Source: Actinomycetota bacterium
GTDB taxonomy: Bacteria > Actinomycetota > Thermoleophilia > Gaiellales > Gaiellaceae
NCBI GenBank assembly: GCA_005883245.1
Contig: VAXT01000170.1
Coordinates: 1 to 16,111, forward strand
DNA length: 16,111 nucleotides
Direction of reading: 5' to 3'
The position numbers were made by a program, and so were the translations under genes. The notes under the pieces were generated by a model, which was given only the letters and a program-made list of their open reading frames with translations, was not told the origin of the DNA and ran no database searches. Below are positions 7,046 to 14,515 of this stretch, in pieces (the stretch's first letter is position 1; every line of letters starts with the position of its first letter).

Positions 7046-7051
7046 AGTGTA
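7046..7051 (-). promoter_or_regulatory. Candidate -10 of the mutase small-subunit gene (TACACT)
   Basis: TACACT is followed by 7 bases and then the GTG, the leaderless arrangement seen repeatedly in this window. A TTGACA at 7105-7110 with TTACCT 17 bases on (7082-7087) could be a second, upstream promoter on the same strand. Confidence 0.45.
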
Positions 7052-7109
7052 GTAGGGAAGATCTCGCTCGCTCAGAACGTCAGGTAATGGAAAAACCACC
7101 GTCGTGTCA

Positions 7110-7838
7110 ATGAAACTCACCGTCGTCGGCTGCTCGCCCGCTTGGCCGAATCCTGGGGGCGCCCAGTCCGGATATTTGCTTGAAGGGCCGGGCCGCCTGC
7201 TGCTCGACTGCGGCCCCGGAGTGTTGGCGCGCCTGCGCTCGAACGGCGCGAACGGCTGGCCCGAGATCGACGCGATCGTCATCTCGCACTTCCACCTCGA
7301 TCACTGGGGCGACCTCGTTCCGTGGGTCTGGGGAACGATGTGGGGCCTCGGGAAGGAACTCGAGAAGCCCGAGCTCTGGCTCCCGCCCGGCGGCCGCGAG
7401 GAGCTGGCCGGGTTCGGCACGCGCTTTGGGACGCCCGACATGTTCATCCGCGTATTCGAGCCGATGGAGTACGCGGAGGGCGAGGAGTTCGAGGCGGCCG
7501 GGCTCAAGCTCGTTGCGACACGGCTTCCGCACTACACGGTGCAGACGTTCGGCTTCCGCGTCTCGAACAGCACGCGGACGCTGGCCTACTCGGGCGACTC
7601 GGGGCCGAGCGAACGGTTGGCTCACTTGGCCGAGGGGGTCGATCTGTTCTTGTGTGAGGCGACGCTGGAGCGCGGTGAGCTGGACGGGGAGCCGCGCGGG
7701 CATCTCTCGGCCGAGGAGGCCGTGGCCGCATTCGAGGCGTCGGGCGCGAAGCGATTGCTGCTCACGCACCGCCCGAAGGAGCTGGCTCTGGACGGCGGCC
7801 TCGAGCAGGCGCACGACGGGCTCCAGCTGGACGTCTAG
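7110..7838 (+). CDS. Metallo-beta-lactamase-fold hydrolase (RNase Z-like subgroup)
   Basis: The 242-residue protein has the dinuclear metal site of this fold: HFHLDH (His60, His62, Asp64, His65), His141 in LPHYT, Asp163 in YSGDSGPS and His220 in LLLTHRP, with His198 in GHLSAEEA. The opening MKLTVVGCSPAWPNPGGAQS resembles RNase Z/PhnP-like members rather than beta-lactamases. The substrate cannot be told from sequence; possibilities include a cyclic phosphodiester, RNA or a thioester. I chose ATG 7110; an in-frame GTG at 7104 is possible and no strong ribosome site decides. It is transcribed alone, divergently from the mutase small subunit (71 bases between starts) and convergent with the large subunit. 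Confidence 0.85.
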   Translation: MKLTVVGCSPAWPNPGGAQSGYLLEGPGRLLLDCGPGVLARLRSNGANGWPEIDAIVISHFHLDHWGDLVPWVWGTMWGLGKELEKPELWLPPGGREELAGFGTRFGTPDMFIRVFEPMEYAEGEEFEAAGLKLVATRLPHYTVQTFGFRVSNSTRTLAYSGDSGPSERLAHLAEGVDLFLCEATLERGELDGEPRGHLSAEEAVAAFEASGAKRLLLTHRPKELALDGGLEQAHDGLQLDV

Positions 7839-7984
7839 CTCGTCAGTTGGCGCGCGCCAAAATCGTTCGACTCTCGGCGCAGTCTCCGGAGTAAATGCTC
7901 GTTACGCTCATCGCGGGTGGCGGGTGGACGGCTTCCCCACCCGGGAGGGGATTTGGCGCGAGAGGGCGTCCGCTTTGACGTGGA
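7839..7984. terminator. Convergent intergenic region with palindromes, likely bidirectional termination
   Basis: This is the only convergent gap in the window with room for terminators. It contains a perfect 14-bp palindrome, TTGGCGCGCGCCAA (7847-7860), and an inverted repeat GGGTGG/CCACCC (7922-7927 and 7937-7942). Neither is followed by a clear U-run in either direction. No gene is seen here. Confidence 0.35.
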
Positions 7985-9655
<1,671 letters not shown>

Positions 9656-9663
9656 CCGGACGA

Positions 9664-9669
9664 ATTCTA
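9664..9669 (-). promoter_or_regulatory. Candidate -10 of the mutase large-subunit gene (TAGAAT)
   Basis: TAGAAT ends 8 bases before the ATG at 9655 in the short gap after the adenosyltransferase gene. It would let the mutase be transcribed without its upstream neighbour as a leaderless or nearly leaderless message. No clear -35 is seen. Confidence 0.45.
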
Positions 9670-9687
9670 GGTGTCGGGCAGTAGTTC

Positions 9688-10269
9688 CTAGGTCGAGCCG
9701 CCCGGTTTCCAGAGTGGTTCCGGGCCGCCGGCGTTGGCGGTCCGGGCCAGGATGAAGAGCAGGTCCGAGAGCCGGTTCAGGTAGACGAGCGCAAGCTGGT
9801 TGATGTCCATCTGCTCGGCCGCCTCGAGCGCTTCCCGCTCGGCGCGGCGACAGACGGCGCGCGCCACGTGCAGTCGCGCTGCGACCTCGGAGCCGCCCGG
9901 GAGGACAAAGCTCGTCAGGTCCGGCAACTCGGCGTTGAAGCGGTCGCAGTCGTGCTCGAGCGCGGAGATCTGGGCGTCGCTGATCCGCAGCCGGTCGGTG
10001 ACTCCGAACGGAACGGAGAGGTCGGCGCCGAGATCGAACAGCTCGTTCTGGACGCGGGTCAGCACCTCACGGAGCTCGTCGGGAAGATCCGCGGCGAGCG
10101 CGAGCCCGATGTGCGAGTTCAGCTCGTCGACGGCGCCGAAGGCCGCGATGCGGCAGTCGAGCTTCGGCACGCGGGTTCCGTCTCCGAGGCTCGTCTCGCC
10201 GCGGTCCCCCCCGCCCGTGTAGATCCGGGTGAGGCGGACGGGCTCGTCCCGTTCCCGCGGCACGGTCAT
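9688..10269 (-). CDS. pduO: Cob(I)alamin adenosyltransferase, PduO type
   Basis: The product (193 residues from ATG 10269, or 191 from the in-frame GTG at 10263) attaches the adenosyl group of ATP to cob(I)alamin, making the cofactor for the mutase. The PduO/MMAB family is marked by RIYTGGGDRGETSLGDG (about 15-31), the ATP-binding N-terminal loop; FGAVDELNSHIG (about 44-55); LGADLS; FVLPGGSEVAARLHVARAVCR with Arg/Glu of the CRRAER segment; and YLNRLSDLLFILAR near the C-terminus. Its place directly before the mutase large subunit is good functional context. TAATCT at 10270-10275 stands right against the ATG but 6 bases before GTG 10263, so the leaderless spacing seen elsewhere would favour GTG 10263 as the true start. 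It diverges from the GNAT gene with only 12 bases between starts. Confidence 0.94.
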   Translation of the reverse strand: MTVPRERDEPVRLTRIYTGGGDRGETSLGDGTRVPKLDCRIAAFGAVDELNSHIGLALAADLPDELREVLTRVQNELFDLGADLSVPFGVTDRLRISDAQISALEHDCDRFNAELPDLTSFVLPGGSEVAARLHVARAVCRRAEREALEAAEQMDINQLALVYLNRLSDLLFILARTANAGGPEPLWKPGGST

Positions 10270-10275
10270 AGATTA
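10269..10275. promoter_or_regulatory. Overlapping divergent -10 elements sharing TAGATTA
   Basis: On the plus strand TAGATT (10269-10274) is followed by 7 bases and the GNAT ATG at 10282. On the minus strand TAATCT (10275-10270) is followed by 6 bases and GTG 10263 of the adenosyltransferase. Seven bases thus seem to hold the -10 elements of two opposed leaderless promoters. No good -35 boxes are visible on either side. Confidence 0.4.
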
Positions 10276-10281
10276 CGACGC

Positions 10282-10734
10282 ATGGAGATCCGACCGGCGC
10301 GAGACCAGGAGATAGAGCCGCTGACCCAGCTGTTCATCCGGGCGCGCAACGAGATGGACTACCTGCCGCGCGTCCCCGACGAGGCGGCGGCGCCTATCGC
10401 AGCGCGCATCCGCGAGCACGAGGAAGTCTGGGTCGCCGAGGAGGAGGGCCGGCTCCTCGGCTTCCTCGGGATCGAGCATTCGACGAACCTCGACGCGCCG
10501 GTCCTCGAGAAGCTCTACGTCGAGCCGGCGGAGCAGAACCGCGGCATCGGCTTGGCGCTCCTCGAGATGGCGAAGGAGCTCCGCCCGGCCGAGTTGTACC
10601 TCTGGGTCTTCCAGAAGAACCCGGCGCGGCGCCTGTACGAGCGCAACGGCTTCGTGCTCGTGAAGCTCACCGACGGCGCGGACAACATGGAGCGGGAGCC
10701 GGACGCGCTCTACCGCTGGAACGGAAGCGTGTGA
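10282..10734 (+). CDS. GNAT-family N-acetyltransferase
   Basis: The 150-residue protein has the GNAT fold signatures: an N-terminal MEIRPARDQEIEPL strand-helix, VWVAEEEGRLLGFLGIE (strands 2-4, about 49-65), KLYVEPAEQNRGIGLALLEM with the acetyl-CoA pyrophosphate loop QNRGIG (85-90), and LWVFQKNPARRLYERNGFVL, the usual motif B. The acceptor substrate cannot be predicted. The frame is open well upstream across the adenosyltransferase antisense, but family similarity begins at ATG 10282, which also fits a leaderless start from TAGATT at 10269. Its last 25 bases overlap the end of the oppositely oriented RNA-ligase-like gene. Confidence 0.88.
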   Translation: MEIRPARDQEIEPLTQLFIRARNEMDYLPRVPDEAAAPIAARIREHEEVWVAEEEGRLLGFLGIEHSTNLDAPVLEKLYVEPAEQNRGIGLALLEMAKELRPAELYLWVFQKNPARRLYERNGFVLVKLTDGADNMEREPDALYRWNGSV

Positions 10735-11234
10735 AGGACGCGCCAGACGTCAGGCTCGTGCTCCCCCATGAGCACGGCTTCGTCGACCTCGAAATGGGCC
10801 GGCAGCAGCCCTGACAGCCGCTCCTCGACGCGGGACAGCAACGTGTGAGGATCGTCGCCGCCGTCCAGTGTGAGCGACGCATGCGGCGGAGGGTCCTGAG
10901 CCGCTCCGCCGTAGGGCGGGAACTCGGGAAAGAGCTCCCAGAGCGCGCGCATGGTCGCGCGCAGTTGCCCGTCGGGCTCGGGGACACCGTAGACCGCACC
11001 GCCTCCCTCCCACTGCGCCACGCCGGCGATGTCGAAGCTCAAAGGATGTCGTGACGCGAAGAAGTCACGCGCCATCTGCAGGTAGTCGTCGAGCTCCTCA
11101 ATCGGTGCGAACGGGTAGAGAAGCGTCAGCGAGAGCGGGATGTTCTCCGGGATCCGCTCCGGGTAGAGCTCGTCGTGCGCCTGCGCCAGCTCCGGGGCGT
11201 GCTCGGCGAGGAAAAGGGTGATCGCAGTGCCCAC
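10710..11234 (-). CDS. 2'-5' RNA ligase / 2H phosphoesterase-like protein with one HxT motif altered
   Basis: The 174-residue protein resembles the 2H phosphoesterase (LigT/2'-5' RNA ligase) superfamily, which uses two HxT/S motifs to act on cyclic phosphates or RNA ends. The second motif is intact (His118-Ala-Ser120 in PPHASLTLDG). The first, expected as HxTLLYPF, reads SLTLLYPF, so Ser35 replaces the first catalytic histidine. The C-terminal tail WRVLHTLPFQR is typical of the family. Loss of one histidine suggests a changed or lost hydrolytic activity, perhaps ligand binding only. The GTG start shares its first base with the TAG stop of the acyl-CoA dehydrogenase (TAGTG), implying coupled translation. 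The 3' end overlaps the GNAT gene by 25 bases on the other strand. I rate the fold well supported and the function uncertain. Confidence 0.78.
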   Translation of the reverse strand: MGTAITLFLAEHAPELAQAHDELYPERIPENIPLSLTLLYPFAPIEELDDYLQMARDFFASRHPLSFDIAGVAQWEGGGAVYGVPEPDGQLRATMRALWELFPEFPPYGGAAQDPPPHASLTLDGGDDPHTLLSRVEERLSGLLPAHFEVDEAVLMGEHEPDVWRVLHTLPFQR

Positions 11235-12397
11235 TAGCCGGAGGCCAGCGCGCGCTGCTGGAGCCCGAGAATCGAGCGCGCGATGACGAGGCGCTGGATC
11301 TCGCTCGTGCCCTCGTAGATCTCCGTGATCTTCGCGTCGCGGTAGTAGCGCTCGACCGGGAACTCCTTCGTGTAGCCGTAGCCGCCGAGGACCTGGATCG
11401 CCTCGCCCGTCGTGCGGCGCGCGGTCTCCGAGGCGAAGAGCTTCGCTTTGGCGCCCTCCTCGGTGTGCGACAGCCCTTGCTGCTTGCGCCACGCTGCCCG
11501 GTAGACGAGCAGGCGCGCCGCGTCGATCTCCGTCGCCATGTCCGTGAGCTTCCACTGGATGGCCTGGAACTCGGCGATCCGCTTTCCGAACTGCTTGCGC
11601 TCGAGCGCGTAGTTGCGCGCAAAGTCGTAGGCAGCCTGGGCGATCCCGAGCGCCTGGGCACCGATCCCGATCCGGCCGCCGTCGAGCGTCGCCATCGCGA
11701 CCGTGAACCCCTTGCCCTCCTCGTGGAGCAGCCGATCCGGGGCGACTTCAGCACCTTCGACCGCGATCGAGTTCGTGACCGACGAGTTGAGGCCGAGCTT
11801 CTCCTCGTGGCCGGTGACGCGGATGTGGTCGGCGTCGAGGATGAACGCGCTGACCCCGCGCGCGCCCGGTGTGTCCGGGTCGGTGCGCGCGAAGAGCAGA
11901 AACGTTCCCGCGTGCTCGGCAGTTGAGATGAATTGCTTCGTGCCGGTGATGCGCCAGCCGTCCCCATTCGCCTCGGCCGCCGTACGCAGTGAGCCCGCAT
12001 CCGAGCCCGCCTCGGTCTCCGTCAGCGCGAAGGCGCCGATCAGCTCCCCACGCGCCAGGGGCGGCACGAACCGCGAGCGCTGCTCGTCGGTGCCGAAGGT
12101 GAGGATCGGCAGCGTGGCGGCGCTGGTGTGGACACCGACGGTGACGCCGACACCGGCGTCCGCCCGCGAGAGCTCCTCGAGCACGAGGATGTAGGAGAGG
12201 AAGTCTGCGCCCGCGCCGCCGTACTCGTCCGGCACGCAGACGCCCATCAGCCCGAGCCCGGCGAGCTTGCCGAAGACCTCCTTCGGGAAACGGTGCTCGC
12301 GGTCCCACTCGGCGGCGTGCGGTTCGATCTCGGCGGCCGCGAAGTCGCGCGCGAGCGTCTGGATCTCTTTCTGCTCGGTGGCTAGCTCGAAGTCCAC
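11234..12397 (-). CDS. Acyl-CoA dehydrogenase, short-chain/butyryl-CoA type
   Basis: The 387-residue flavoprotein removes two hydrogens from an acyl-CoA, giving the 2-enoyl-CoA and passing electrons to ETF. Landmarks: FALTETEAGSDAGSLRTAA (FAD/substrate contact), WRITGTKQFISTAEHAGTF, ERKQFGKRIAEFQAIQWKL, QVLGGYGYTKEFPVERYYRD and ITEIYEGTSEIQR with the catalytic base Glu362. A glutamate at this C-terminal position is typical of short- and medium-chain and butyryl-CoA dehydrogenases, not of isovaleryl-CoA or long-chain types, which place the base elsewhere. With the hydratase, dehydrogenase and thiolase nearby, butyryl-CoA is a reasonable substrate, though chain length cannot be read from sequence. 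The GTG start lies 6 bases after TATACT, so a leaderless message is likely. The 2'-5' ligase-like gene follows with a 1-base overlap. Confidence 0.94.
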   Translation of the reverse strand: MDFELATEQKEIQTLARDFAAAEIEPHAAEWDREHRFPKEVFGKLAGLGLMGVCVPDEYGGAGADFLSYILVLEELSRADAGVGVTVGVHTSAATLPILTFGTDEQRSRFVPPLARGELIGAFALTETEAGSDAGSLRTAAEANGDGWRITGTKQFISTAEHAGTFLLFARTDPDTPGARGVSAFILDADHIRVTGHEEKLGLNSSVTNSIAVEGAEVAPDRLLHEEGKGFTVAMATLDGGRIGIGAQALGIAQAAYDFARNYALERKQFGKRIAEFQAIQWKLTDMATEIDAARLLVYRAAWRKQQGLSHTEEGAKAKLFASETARRTTGEAIQVLGGYGYTKEFPVERYYRDAKITEIYEGTSEIQRLVIARSILGLQQRALASG

Positions 12398-12403
12398 GAG
12401 CCG

Positions 12404-12409
12404 AGTATA
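12404..12409 (-). promoter_or_regulatory. Candidate -10 of the acyl-CoA dehydrogenase gene (TATACT)
   Basis: TATACT, 6 bases before the GTG, lies in an AT-rich patch that stands out from its GC-rich surroundings. It faces away from the antitoxin promoter at 12437-12442. Confidence 0.55.
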
Positions 12410-12425
12410 TGAAGGTCCGTGCCAC

Positions 12426-12437
12426 ATCATATATGAT
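12426..12437. promoter_or_regulatory. 12-bp palindromic operator candidate
   Basis: ATCATATATGAT is a perfect palindrome just upstream of, and touching, the -10 of the Xre-type gene, and 16 bases behind the -10 of the acyl-CoA dehydrogenase. Xre antitoxins usually repress their own operon at such sites, so autoregulation is likely. Control of the dehydrogenase as well is possible. Confidence 0.5.
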
Positions 12438-12442
12438 ATATT
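12437..12442 (+). promoter_or_regulatory. Candidate -10 of the antitoxin-toxin pair (TATATT)
   Basis: TATATT is followed by 6 bases and the ATG at 12449, so the transcript would start at the initiation codon. It overlaps the last base of the palindrome, as expected for a repressed promoter. Confidence 0.5.
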
Positions 12443-12448
12443 AACCAC

Positions 12449-12760
12449 ATGGCAGGCCACGCTTTGCGTGAAGCTCGTCGCCGCCACGGCGTGTCGCAAG
12501 CGCGCCTCGCGGCTCGCGCGGGAACCAGCCAAGCGGCGATCTCCCGGCTCGAGCGCGAGACCGTCTCGCCCACCGTCGACACACTCGAGCGGCTGTTCGA
12601 CGTCCTCGGCGAGGCGCTCGTCTTGACCGCCGAGCCCATCGAATACGGACACGACCGGACCCTCTTGCGGCGGAACCTGGCGCTCTCCCCCGAAGAGCGG
12701 ATCAGACGCGGGATCGAGTGGTCGAACGCGGCAATGCGGTTCCCGCGTGTCCCCCGATGA
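12449..12760 (+). CDS. Xre-family helix-turn-helix protein, probable antitoxin
   Basis: The 103-residue protein has an Xre/Cro-type helix-turn-helix at about 15-36 (GVSQARLAARAGTSQAAISR) followed by LERETVSPTVDTLERLFDVL, the usual helices 4-5. Its C-terminal 40 residues (HDRTLLRRNLALSPEERIRR and onward) are a charged extension that probably contacts the partner protein. The downstream nucleotidyltransferase gene starts inside its last codons (14-base overlap), typical of toxin-antitoxin operons. A palindrome at 12426-12437 in the promoter is the likely binding site. Its role as antitoxin is inferred from size, order and overlap; it could instead be a simple regulator of the neighbouring enzyme. 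Confidence 0.8.
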   Translation: MAGHALREARRRHGVSQARLAARAGTSQAAISRLERETVSPTVDTLERLFDVLGEALVLTAEPIEYGHDRTLLRRNLALSPEERIRRGIEWSNAAMRFPRVPR

Positions 12761-13247
12761 CCGCTACGACCCCGGCCCGGCGATCGAAGCTCTCGCCGAC
12801 GCCGGCATCGACTTCGTCCTGATCGGCGGCCTGGCCGGGATCGCGCAGGGCTCCGCCTACCCGACGTACGACCTCGACATCATGTACTCGCGAGAGCGCG
12901 CCAACCTCGAGCGGCTGGCCGCGCTTCTCCGGGACCTCGGAGCGACCTTGCGAGGTGCCGCGCGCCATCTGCCCTTCATACTCGATGCTGACACGCTCGA
13001 AGAGGGCGGCAACTTCACGTTCGAGACCCCGCATGGCGCGCTCGACATCCTCGCGTACCCCGCGGGAGCGCCGAAGTACGAGGACGTGAAGAGCGCCGCG
13101 GACGAGATCGACTTCGCGGGGCGACGAATCCTGGTTGCCTCGCTCGACCACCTGATCGCGATGAAGGATGCGGCCGGCCGCGAAAAGGATCGGCTGATGG
13201 CGACCGAGTACCGGACGCTCGCGGACGAGAAGCAGCGTCAGTCGTAG
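12747..13247 (+). CDS. Nucleotidyltransferase-fold protein, probable toxin of the pair
   Basis: The 166-residue protein shows a minimal nucleotidyltransferase core: FVLIGGLAGIAQGSAYPTYD followed by LDI, where Gly-Ser and Asp42/Asp44 correspond to the GS and DxD motifs, and a third carboxylate, Asp100, in GALDILAYP. The C-terminal stretch SLDHLIAMKDAAGREKDRLM is common to AbiEii-like and DUF6036-like nucleotidyltransferases. Such proteins, paired with a DNA-binding partner, act as toxins or phage-defence effectors by adding nucleotides to tRNA or proteins, but that is known for relatives and not shown here. The GTG start overlaps the antitoxin end by 14 bases. Its own end overlaps the 3' end of the dehydrogenase gene on the other strand by 10 bases. 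Confidence 0.78.
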   Translation: MSPDDRYDPGPAIEALADAGIDFVLIGGLAGIAQGSAYPTYDLDIMYSRERANLERLAALLRDLGATLRGAARHLPFILDADTLEEGGNFTFETPHGALDILAYPAGAPKYEDVKSAADEIDFAGRRILVASLDHLIAMKDAAGREKDRLMATEYRTLADEKQRQS

Positions 13248-14071
13248 CTGTAAAACCCCGCGCCGGACTTGCGGCCGAGGCGTCCGGCGGCCACGTGCTC
13301 GCGGAGCAGCGGACACGGCTCGTAGCGCTCGTCGCCGAGGCCGTCGCGGAGCACTTCCATGATCGCGACGCAGGTGTCGAGCCCGATCAGGTCGGCCAGC
13401 GCGAGCGGGCCCATCGGGTGCGCGAAACCGAGCTTCGCGATCGTGTCGATCGCCTCGGGCTCAGCAACGCCCTCGTGGAGCGCCCATACCGCCTCGTTGA
13501 TGAACGGCATCAGGATCCGGTTCGAGACGAAGCCGGGAAAGTCGTTCGCGACGGCGGGCGTCTTGCCGAGGTCGCGGGCCAGCTCTGTGATCGCCTCGGC
13601 GGTCTCATCGGAGGTCTCGTTGCCGCGCACGACCTCGACGAGGGACATCATCGGCACCGGGTTGAAGAAGTGCATGCCGATCACGCGGTCCGGGCGATTG
13701 GTTGCGGCGGCAAGCGTCGAGATCGGGATCGACGAGGTGTTCGAGGCGAGGACGGCGTCGGGCGGGAGCGTCTCGTCGGCGCGACGGAACACGTCCTCCT
13801 TGACCGACGAGTCCTCGATCACCGCCTCGATCATCAGGTCGGCGGGGACGAGGTCGTCGACCGGATGGACATGGCTCAGGACGTCCTCGGGGTCCGGTCC
13901 TCCCTTCTCGGCGAGCCTGCCGAGGCTGCGGCGCATCGTCTCCACACCGTGCTCGACGGCTCCCGGCGCGGCGTCGTACAGCGAGACACGCCGGCCGGAG
14001 CCTGCCACGACCTGGGCGATTCCGCCGCCCATCTGGCCCGCGCCGACGACGAGGACGTGCTCGAAGTCCAC
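13238..14071 (-). CDS. hbd: 3-hydroxybutyryl-CoA dehydrogenase
   Basis: The 277-residue enzyme oxidises 3-hydroxyacyl-CoA to 3-oxoacyl-CoA, most likely 3-hydroxybutyryl-CoA to acetoacetyl-CoA. It has the Rossmann loop VVGAGQMGGGIAQ (8-20) with Asp33 at the end of strand 2, which favours NAD; SNTSSIPISTLA; the catalytic His134 in GMHFFNPVPMM; Asn184 in FPGFVSNRILMPF; and the C-terminal helix region PMGPLALADLIGLD. The length fits the monofunctional Hbd/FadB2 type rather than the fused FadB. The GTG start lies 6 bases after TAGCCT, again leaderless in style; the first three bases of that box are also the stop codon of the small membrane protein upstream. It works with the thiolase and hydratase of this window. 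Confidence 0.95.
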   Translation of the reverse strand: MDFEHVLVVGAGQMGGGIAQVVAGSGRRVSLYDAAPGAVEHGVETMRRSLGRLAEKGGPDPEDVLSHVHPVDDLVPADLMIEAVIEDSSVKEDVFRRADETLPPDAVLASNTSSIPISTLAAATNRPDRVIGMHFFNPVPMMSLVEVVRGNETSDETAEAITELARDLGKTPAVANDFPGFVSNRILMPFINEAVWALHEGVAEPEAIDTIAKLGFAHPMGPLALADLIGLDTCVAIMEVLRDGLGDERYEPCPLLREHVAAGRLGRKSGAGFYSYD

Positions 14072-14077
14072 GCGCGG

Positions 14078-14083
14078 AGGCTA
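14078..14083 (-). promoter_or_regulatory. Candidate -10 of hbd (TAGCCT) overlapping the upstream stop codon
   Basis: TAGCCT is followed by 6 bases and the hbd GTG. Its TAG is also the stop codon of the gene at 14081-14392, so hbd could be read both from its own promoter and from upstream. Confidence 0.4.
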
Positions 14084-14392
14084 CTCGGGCGACGTCTTTT
14101 CGCGCCGCCCGAACGTGACCGGAACGAGAACGATCGCGATCACGACTCCGATGAAGAAGACGAAGGACATCGCGTCGGCGTCACCGTGCTTCCGCCAGAC
14201 CGGTTGCTGCTGCCGATCGCAGTCCTTCTGACCGGCGCCGCGTGGCGGGTGCGACGAGCTGGGCGCGCAGACGTAGGCCCGCGCAGGGGCGGCCGACCCG
14301 GCGAAGAGGACGACGAACACGCAGAGCAGGACCGTCACCCGACCGGCGAACACCGGCCGGCGCGGCGGCGAACGCCAGAAGCCGCAGAGCAT
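14081..14392 (-). CDS. Small membrane protein of unknown function
   Basis: I do not recognise this 103-residue product. It begins with a basic N-terminus and a hydrophobic segment (about 19-33) ending in SAAPARA, a plausible signal peptidase site near residue 39. A short polar loop with Cys42 and Cys58 follows, then a second hydrophobic helix (about 75-93, MSFVFFIGVVIAIVLVPV) and a charged tail RREKTSPE. The expected mature form is a single-span protein with its loop outside. The clean signal peptide plus membrane helix on one frame supports a real gene despite its size. It lies between thiolase and hbd on the same strand, 112 bases after the former and 9 before the latter. Confidence 0.6.
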   Translation of the reverse strand: MLCGFWRSPPRRPVFAGRVTVLLCVFVVLFAGSAAPARAYVCAPSSSHPPRGAGQKDCDRQQQPVWRKHGDADAMSFVFFIGVVIAIVLVPVTFGRREKTSPE

Positions 14393-14447
14393 CTCAATGA
14401 GTTAGACCGCTCGTTTGCGCCCGGAGATAGTCCTCCGACGCGAAGTT

Positions 14448-14461
14448 CCCTCTACCGAGGG
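14448..14461 (-). terminator. Hairpin in the gap after the thiolase gene
   Basis: CCCTC and GAGGG form a 5-bp stem with a 4-base loop. The 112-base gap between thiolase and the small membrane protein otherwise shows no gene. No U-run follows, so termination is only a possibility. Confidence 0.2.
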
Positions 14462-14494
14462 ACGCCCGTTCGAGGCACTCTCCCGAGCCGCGGA

Positions 14495-14515
14495 TCGAGG
14501 TCCATCAGACCTCGA
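14495..14515 (-). terminator. 8-bp hairpin spanning the thiolase stop codon
   Basis: TCGAGGTC and GACCTCGA pair perfectly around a 5-base loop that contains part of the stop codon. There is no U-tract downstream; it may be a U-less terminator of the kind proposed in actinobacteria, or a 3' end stabiliser. Confidence 0.3.

Noticed and set aside
7082..7110. TTGACA with TTACCT 17 bases downstream on the minus strand as the main mutase small-subunit promoter
   Set aside because: The -35 is perfect but the -10 is poor, and TACACT at leaderless spacing is a better fit to the rest of the window; kept only as a possible second promoter.
7847..7860. TTGGCGCGCGCCAA as a classical intrinsic terminator
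   Set aside because: No U-run follows on either strand; listed only as part of a possible bidirectional end.
9868..10281. N-terminal extension of the GNAT gene
   Set aside because: It is antisense to the adenosyltransferase; GNAT similarity begins at ATG 10282.
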